Shown here in pieces: positions 6,537 to 10,609 of a stretch of DNA of 10,609 nt. The stretch is from an uncultured Bacteroidota bacterium. Its GTDB lineage: Bacteria > Bacteroidota > Bacteroidia > Chitinophagales > Chitinophagaceae. The notes below the pieces were generated by a model. The model was not told where the DNA came from and ran no database searches. It saw only the letters and a list, made by a program, of their open reading frames with translations. Made by a program: the position numbers and the translations under genes. The stretch's first letter is position 1. Each line of letters begins with the position of its first letter. Where the stretch lies: assembly GCA_903851455.1 (NCBI GenBank), contig CAINOM010000104.1, forward strand, positions 1 to 10,609, written 5' to 3'.

Positions 6537-6619
6537 GGTATTGTGGCATATCTTGAGACGGACACTAACGCTGCGAGATCGCTTCGGCACAGCGGACAAT
6601 TCGGACTATCCGTGACGGC

Positions 6620-7069
6620 CTATCTGTTTACATTATAGATAACTGCCACAACGATAATAATACCGTAGAGACCGAGAAAAGCGATCATGAGAATGCCGTA
6701 GTATTTGAAAGTGTTCTTGAGACTCGTGAGGGCCGCGTTAAACCGAAACTTATCCTGGTTGTTCAGTGCCGGCTTGATGCCGGTAGAAAATTTCATGAGC
6801 GCATAGACCGGATAGAAAGTAACGGCTACAATTACCAGGAAGTAAGCCAATGTGCCCATCGGGCCGAAGATGGCAAATGGGTTGCTACTTGGAAGGCTGC
6901 TGGCCAACATCGCAATTGCAACGCCGCCAAGCAGCATTAACCCAAGAAAAATGAACCCCATAATGGACAGAAACTTAGTCCAGCGGGCCATTTCAATGAA
7001 AGTGTGTTTGGCGTGTTCGTCAATTTCGAGCGAGAAGATATTGGGATTATCCTGGTTGTAGTTGTTCAT
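6620..7069 (-). CDS. Small three-helix membrane protein, probable DUF5362 family
   Basis: The product is 149 residues, with a polar N-terminus (MNNYNQDNPN...) and three predicted membrane helices at about 33-56, 71-93 and 123-146. Between helices 2 and 3 is a conserved-looking amphipathic loop (KFSTGIKPALNNQDKFRFNAAL, which spans about 93-114). Helix number, the EMARWTKFLSIMGFIFLGLM start of helix 1 and the length agree with DUF5362, a Bacteroidota family of unknown function; the assignment is from memory. It lies 54 bp downstream of the exported-protein gene on the same strand, so the two may share a transcript. It converges with the acyl-CoA synthetase gene, 120 bp away. No enzymatic motif is visible. 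Confidence 0.82.
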   Translation of the reverse strand: MNNYNQDNPNIFSLEIDEHAKHTFIEMARWTKFLSIMGFIFLGLMLLGGVAIAMLASSLPSSNPFAIFGPMGTLAYFLVIVAVTFYPVYALMKFSTGIKPALNNQDKFRFNAALTSLKNTFKYYGILMIAFLGLYGIIIVVAVIYNVNR

Positions 7070-7123
7070 TGTTAAGTGGCTTTACACTACAATTTACAGA
7101 CTTTTCCTAAATAGTCGCGAGGT

Positions 7124-8026
7124 TTACACCTTCTCTTTATAGCGGAAGATAACTCTCTTGGTGTTGTTGACTTTAGTACTGGCCACCGTGATCTCGCAGT
7201 AGGATCCACTCTGGAACCTGTATTCAAAATCATCGCAGGCCTTATCAAAGATCAGCGCGGACTTAGCGTTGAGCAATTTTTTCATGAACGACACCCGGGT
7301 GTGTATGTTGATCTTTTCACTCACACCCATGGGCATCACACGGAAGCAGGTGGCAGGCACCAGTCCTTCGCGCTCTTCGTATTTCTTGGTCACCTTAAAT
7401 TCCGGGAAGTATACCGAGCGCTCCTTGACACGGCCATTATCGCCATACACATAGCTCTCCACGTGTATGATGTCTTTGTTGTTGTCATTGAGCCTTACTT
7501 CCTTGGTCTTTACGTTGTTCTTGTCATAGTACGACTTTGTGTAGAACCTGATCTTTCCGTTGAAGTAGTTGCTCTCAGTTGCGATTGTCTCTCCTGTTTT
7601 TTTATCAGTGGTGTAGTCGTAGTTGTTCTTATTGCTGTTGCCGCTTACTTTGTTGTCGTCGAGGTAGTATGTTTTCCGGCCCTTATCGTCATACTTCCAT
7701 TCAGACACCTGCTGCAGATTGTCGTCTTTGTATTCTTCGCATTTGGCCAGTTGCTTTTTTATAGTAAAGTAGTTGATCACCTTGTATACAGCATTGTCAT
7801 GCAGGCGGTAATTGAGAGTCTCCGTAACCATACTGTCTGGCGTCGCGAAGGTCACGGCGCTATCGGTAAGGAAAAGCCGGAAACTGTCGGCATAGGTTGC
7901 GGTATAGATGAAGTCGCGGATGATGTAACCGGTTTGATAATTGTTCCAGCCGGCTTTAAAAGTAGGTTGCGCATAAAGATGTTGGGTGATTGTAACCAGT
8001 ACCAGCAGTGCAATGATTTTTTTCAT
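7124..8026 (-). CDS. Exported protein with YD-like repeats, function unknown
   Basis: The frame is open from 8191, but there the first codon is TTG and the extra 55 residues are not protein-like and would run across the upstream terminator. The ATG at 8026 gives a 300-residue protein with a clean signal peptide (MKKIIALLVLVTITQHLYAQ, cleavage near residue 20). Residues about 105-210 contain three or four loose repeats with a Tyr-x-Asp/Asn-x-x-Gly/Asn pattern (KYDDKGRKTYYLDD, SYYDKNNVKTKEVRLND, SYVYGDNGRVKERSVY), resembling the YD/RHS-type beta-hairpin repeats of Bacteroidota lipoproteins and exported proteins. Four cysteines occur in the mature chain: C96, C227, C264 and C277. No sorting domain is seen at the C-terminus. 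It probably acts in the periplasm or on the cell surface. It may be co-transcribed with the small membrane protein downstream. Confidence 0.82.
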   Translation of the reverse strand: MKKIIALLVLVTITQHLYAQPTFKAGWNNYQTGYIIRDFIYTATYADSFRLFLTDSAVTFATPDSMVTETLNYRLHDNAVYKVINYFTIKKQLAKCEEYKDDNLQQVSEWKYDDKGRKTYYLDDNKVSGNSNKNNYDYTTDKKTGETIATESNYFNGKIRFYTKSYYDKNNVKTKEVRLNDNNKDIIHVESYVYGDNGRVKERSVYFPEFKVTKKYEEREGLVPATCFRVMPMGVSEKINIHTRVSFMKKLLNAKSALIFDKACDDFEYRFQSGSYCEITVASTKVNNTKRVIFRYKEKV

Positions 8027-8067
8027 TATGGAGCAGCCTTTTTCCGCCTCGTTTTCCGGGGACGGTA

Positions 8068-8097
8068 CAAAGTAGATAAGCAATTGGTATGCGGCAA
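8068..8097 (-). promoter_or_regulatory. Possible promoter of the exported YD-repeat protein gene
   Basis: On the - strand TTG (8097-8095) is followed after 20 bases by TACTTTG (8074-8068), one base shorter than the TAnnTTTG consensus. It lies about 42 bp before the ATG at 8026 and downstream of the terminator at 8196-8220, where a new promoter is expected. Confidence 0.33.
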
Positions 8098-8195
8098 TTT
8101 TTTTTAGTAACACAATGTGAATTATAGGCAGAGCAGAGTTGGGGTTAACCGCAACGTAGGGAGGAATTTGTGGGATACGTAAGTACTTCAAAACT

Positions 8196-8220
8196 AAAAA
8201 CGCCCCGATTGCGGGGCGTT
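8196..8220 (-). terminator. Intrinsic terminator of the gldM-gldN-barrel operon
   Basis: AACGCCCCG (8199-8207) and CGGGGCGTT (8212-8220) form a perfect 9-bp stem with a 4-base loop. On the - strand the stem is followed by a run of five T (8200-8196). It begins 26 bp after the stop codon of the barrel gene, so it ends leftward transcription. Confidence 0.9.
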
Positions 8221-8245
8221 CAATTATGTTTTATCTGATAAAATT

Positions 8246-9034
8246 TTAGTCTTCCAGTTTGTGATGATGTGTGAGGTAGAACCGCAGGCCGAGCGACATC
8301 ACCGTAAAGACATCGTTCTTTTTGTTGGTAGCGAAGGGTGGGCTATAGCCATCTACGTAGTCGGTCTGGCAGTCTTCGTACTGGAAGTTTGCGTTCAGCA
8401 CAAATCCGTTGTGGAGGAACCAAAAACGACGAATGTGCAGATTATACCCAACGCTTATCGGAATGAAGAAACCTGTTGAATTCTTCAACAGTACCGGGTT
8501 AGTAAGCCCTGTATTACCTGGCAGCTCGTCGGCGGTCGGCACGTTTACTATCTTTTTTACATCATTGTTGATAAGACCAATACCAACGCCGGCATAGATA
8601 CCCCCGACAATGTGCAGGAGTACATTGTCGTTATAGTTCTTATTGAACAAAGTAAATAAAGTACCCAGCTCAACTGTTATGTGCTGGTCGATAGACGTGT
8701 AGTGATTGAAACTGCGCCAGTGTGTATGCGGATCGCGGCTGGAAAGATCTCCGATCATGATCACTTCTCCCCAACTAATGCTCTGGGTGATATTCTTTTC
8801 CAGGTATCCAATGTATGCAGGCTGCGGATTGGAAAGCGGAAGATCACCGAACATTTTAGTGGAACCGATACCAAAGCCTGCGCTGAAATCCGTGCCATGG
8901 TTCAGATCCCTGTCGGTTTCATCGTCCGAACTATTACTCTTTTCGTGTATGCTGATCTCCGTTCTCACCTGCCCGAAAGACGGGCACCAGGCAAGAATAC
9001 CAGCGGCTAAAAGAATAATAATTTTACTTTTCAT
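8246..9034 (-). CDS. Outer-membrane beta-barrel-like protein downstream of gldN
   Basis: The start at 9034 gives 262 residues and a proper signal peptide MKSKIIILLAAGILAWCPSFG followed by Q22. An ATG three codons upstream (9043) is possible but would put CR before the basic start. The LAWC stretch is not a good lipobox (W at -1), so signal peptidase I cleavage is likely. After a polar linker (about 25-50, many Ser/Asp/Glu), the chain has alternating hydrophobic segments, glycine-rich turns (GGIYAGVGIGLI, ISVGYNLHI) and a terminal strand VMSLGLRFYLTHHHKLED, as in small outer-membrane barrels. The exact family is not recognised. It follows gldN by 21 bp on the same strand and ends just before a strong terminator, so it is probably the last gene of the gliding/type IX operon. 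Confidence 0.8.
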   Translation of the reverse strand: MKSKIIILLAAGILAWCPSFGQVRTEISIHEKSNSSDDETDRDLNHGTDFSAGFGIGSTKMFGDLPLSNPQPAYIGYLEKNITQSISWGEVIMIGDLSSRDPHTHWRSFNHYTSIDQHITVELGTLFTLFNKNYNDNVLLHIVGGIYAGVGIGLINNDVKKIVNVPTADELPGNTGLTNPVLLKNSTGFFIPISVGYNLHIRRFWFLHNGFVLNANFQYEDCQTDYVDGYSPPFATNKKNDVFTVMSLGLRFYLTHHHKLED

Positions 9035-9064
9035 ACGGCACATTTATACCTAAGTTACGATATT

Positions 9065-10093
9065 TTAGTATCTCCACATCTTCAACTTGTAATTATTGAT
9101 TTCGCGCTCAATACGCTCGGCTTCTCTCTTCTGCTTCTGTTCGTCGCTCGGGTACTTATCCTTTATCCTCAGATCGGCAGGATTTGATTCCTTAACGATC
9201 GTAGTTTTGAAATTCCGCTGAATGAAAAGGTCATCATAGCTCTCGTTATAAATGTCCCTTTGAGGATCGATAACTTCCTTCGCTGCAAACAGGTTGCGGC
9301 ACTGCGGGAAGTACAACCAGAATGGATGCTGCTCAGCGATGAACTCACCAGTACTTGATTTCAGCTTACGCACAGGTGCGAGACCGATGATCTGGGTGAT
9401 TACACGGCCACGTGTCTTGTCGAAGAAGATATCTTCCTTGATCTCCATCTTAGTTACAGAGTCAGCATTGAACTCGTTGAATACGGTTCTTGTACCCGTT
9501 TGTTCACCTGTCACAGAGTCGTAAGTTGGAACGATAGCGCTATCAGTGAATATCTTCATTACTTTACGATAGTTGAGCTGGCTCTTAAAACCTTCATCAG
9601 CGTAGGGGATCAGCCTGTTCGTCCTGATCGCATCCATGATCAGCTGCATCAGCGTTTCACCCGGAGTTGCAAATATCCTGTTCACAGAATCGGTGAGGTC
9701 GATGTCTCTCCAGATACGTTTGTAGAACTTGATATTGTTCTTATTCACCTTAGGGAATGCGAACGGCTTAGCTCCCTTAAGCATGGTCTGCTTGTAAAAT
9801 CCATCTACCGGGCGGCTGTTCTCAAGGGTGTAATCATTTGAGATGGTAGTATCCACTACAAGCGTATCAATAGCTATGTTCGTAGCGGTATCAAGCCCCT
9901 CGTCTGGATTCCTTGGAGCGGGTGCCTTCACCTCGGCAGGACGCTGCTGCGGAGCTGCCGTTGTGTCCTTGGCCTGTTCGGTTTTACCCTTCTTTCCGCC
10001 TTTCTTACCCTTCCCTTTGTTCTGGGCCTGCAAAGCAGTATACATCCCTGTGAAGAGTATGACCAAAATGACAAAGCTGATGCTCTTTTTCAT
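9065..10093 (-). CDS. gldN: Gliding motility / type IX secretion protein GldN
   Basis: This 342-residue protein has a signal peptide ending near LQAQ (residues 21-24). A Lys/Gly-rich low-complexity segment (about 25-43) and a Pro/Ala/Gln-rich linker follow, then the conserved GldN domain. Family landmarks visible are YKRIWRDIDL (124-133), PVRKLKSSTGEF (240-251), HPFWLYFPQCRNLFAAKEVIDP (256-277) and SYDDLFIQRNFKTTIVKESN (285-304). GldN (PorN in Porphyromonas) forms periplasmic rings with GldK under the outer membrane and contacts the GldLM motor; it is needed for type IX protein export and gliding. Length is in the usual range of about 300-360. It begins 28 bp after the gldM stop on the same strand, matching the canonical gldKLMN order. 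The basic tract right after the signal peptide is unusually long for the family as I remember it. Confidence 0.97.
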   Translation of the reverse strand: MKKSISFVILVILFTGMYTALQAQNKGKGKKGGKKGKTEQAKDTTAAPQQRPAEVKAPAPRNPDEGLDTATNIAIDTLVVDTTISNDYTLENSRPVDGFYKQTMLKGAKPFAFPKVNKNNIKFYKRIWRDIDLTDSVNRIFATPGETLMQLIMDAIRTNRLIPYADEGFKSQLNYRKVMKIFTDSAIVPTYDSVTGEQTGTRTVFNEFNADSVTKMEIKEDIFFDKTRGRVITQIIGLAPVRKLKSSTGEFIAEQHPFWLYFPQCRNLFAAKEVIDPQRDIYNESYDDLFIQRNFKTTIVKESNPADLRIKDKYPSDEQKQKREAERIEREINNYKLKMWRY

Positions 10094-10121
10094 AAAAATA
10101 ATGTAGTTAGATTCACTTTTA

Positions 10122-10609
10122 CTATTCTATCCTAAACGCAATAGGATCCAGCTGCCTTTTCATGCCATCAGGTCCTGTTGCAAATATGTTGTCAAAAAAT
10201 ACGCGCGAGCCAGATGTGATAGAATTAATAGCGTTCTGCATCGCAGGGGTAAACGCATTGTTATTAGATTCGAAAACCTGTGGTTCACCATGTGGTTTAG
10301 TAATAAACATGCTGAAGTGACTAATATCAAATTTGGCGTCAAACTCGAAATCTTCAAGGTTTGCGAATATCCTGTTCTGGGCTTTAAAAGCACCTGTGCC
10401 CATTGGTCCGCCGCCTTTACCCCCAAATTTTACATGGGGAGTAGGTATGCGTTTTGTGCGGAATTTAGAAGCACCAAGCGCAACCGTTTTTCCGTTCTCC
10501 ATTGTTCCTGTAACGGAAACGGTAACTTCCCCGGGGTTCTTTACATTTACCATGTACTTGCCACTGCCAGCTGCGGTCATTTCACCACCTGCTATGGACA
10601 CATGTATCT
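10122..10609 (-). CDS. gldM: Gliding motility / type IX secretion protein GldM, C-terminal part (cut by window edge)
   Basis: About 160 residues of the C-terminus are present; the N-terminal membrane helix and first domains lie beyond the window. The visible part is the tail of the GldM periplasmic rod. VSIAGGEM and the GSGKYMVNVKNPGEVTVSVTG segment come from one Ig-like domain. The last domain follows, with KFRTKRIPTPHVKFGG, AQNRIFANLEDFEFDAKFDISHFSMF, and the end SGSRVFFDNIFATGPDGMKRQLDPIAFRIE, typical of GldM/PorM. GldM couples the inner-membrane proton motor GldL to the GldK/GldN rings. No true start codon is in the window: the codon at 10601 is an internal GTG (valine). The promoter and the upstream gldK and gldL genes are expected beyond the right edge. 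Confidence 0.96.
   Translation of the reverse strand, partial: IHVSIAGGEMTAAGSGKYMVNVKNPGEVTVSVTGTMENGKTVALGASKFRTKRIPTPHVKFGGKGGGPMGTGAFKAQNRIFANLEDFEFDAKFDISHFSMFITKPHGEPQVFESNNNAFTPAMQNAINSITSGSRVFFDNIFATGPDGMKRQLDPIAFRIE

Noticed and set aside
7301..8107. 268-codon hydrophobic open frame on the + strand
   Set aside because: It is antisense to the exported YD-repeat protein, which has a clear signal peptide; the Val/Phe-rich product mirrors the Asp/Asn/Lys/Tyr codons of the real gene.
8027..8191. N-terminal extension of the YD-repeat protein to position 8191
   Set aside because: The codon there is TTG, the 55 extra residues precede a complete signal peptide, and the extension covers a probable promoter and abuts the terminator.

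Overview
The window comes from a member of the phylum Bacteroidota, and gene style suggests Chitinophagaceae or a relative (inference). The strongest evidence is the right edge, which carries the end of gldM and a complete gldN. These are core genes of the type IX secretion and gliding machinery, which is restricted to this phylum. Shine-Dalgarno sites are not apparent, and several promoter-like sites match the Bacteroidota pattern (TTTG/TTG, about 19-20 bases, TAnnTTTG), which agrees.

Left part, 1-1524 (- strand): a two-gene module typical of defence or toxin-antitoxin loci. An Xre helix-turn-helix protein fused to an ImmA/IrrE-type metallopeptidase domain is followed, with an ATGA overlap, by a PIN-like (DUF4411) putative RNase cut off by the window edge. 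It looks AT-richer than the rest and is probably acquired.

1525-2439: a gene-free stretch of about 0.9 kb. It holds a composite repeat array with three near-identical units of about 119 bp, alternating with short GC-rich hairpin modules. The hexamer GTGCAA occurs ten times between 1800 and 2242. This is the most unusual structure in the window.

2440-4343 (- strand): a probable two-gene operon. The first gene encodes a 488-residue protein with the zinc-binding pattern of thermolysin-like (gluzincin) peptidases but no signal peptide. The second encodes a 126-residue protein of unknown function.

4344-6499: a 377-bp divergent intergenic region with promoter-like sites in both directions and a palindrome, then a plus-strand long-chain acyl-CoA synthetase (fatty-acid activation).

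6500-8026: a short convergent intergenic region with a degenerate hairpin repeat. It is followed on the - strand by a small three-helix membrane protein (probably DUF5362) and, upstream of that, an exported protein with YD-like tyrosine/aspartate-rich repeats.

8196-10609 (- strand): the end of the gliding/type IX operon, gldM (partial), gldN, then a small outer-membrane beta-barrel-like gene 21 bp downstream, closed by a strong intrinsic terminator. The order suggests that the barrel gene is co-transcribed with gldMN and may be an accessory to the secretion system.
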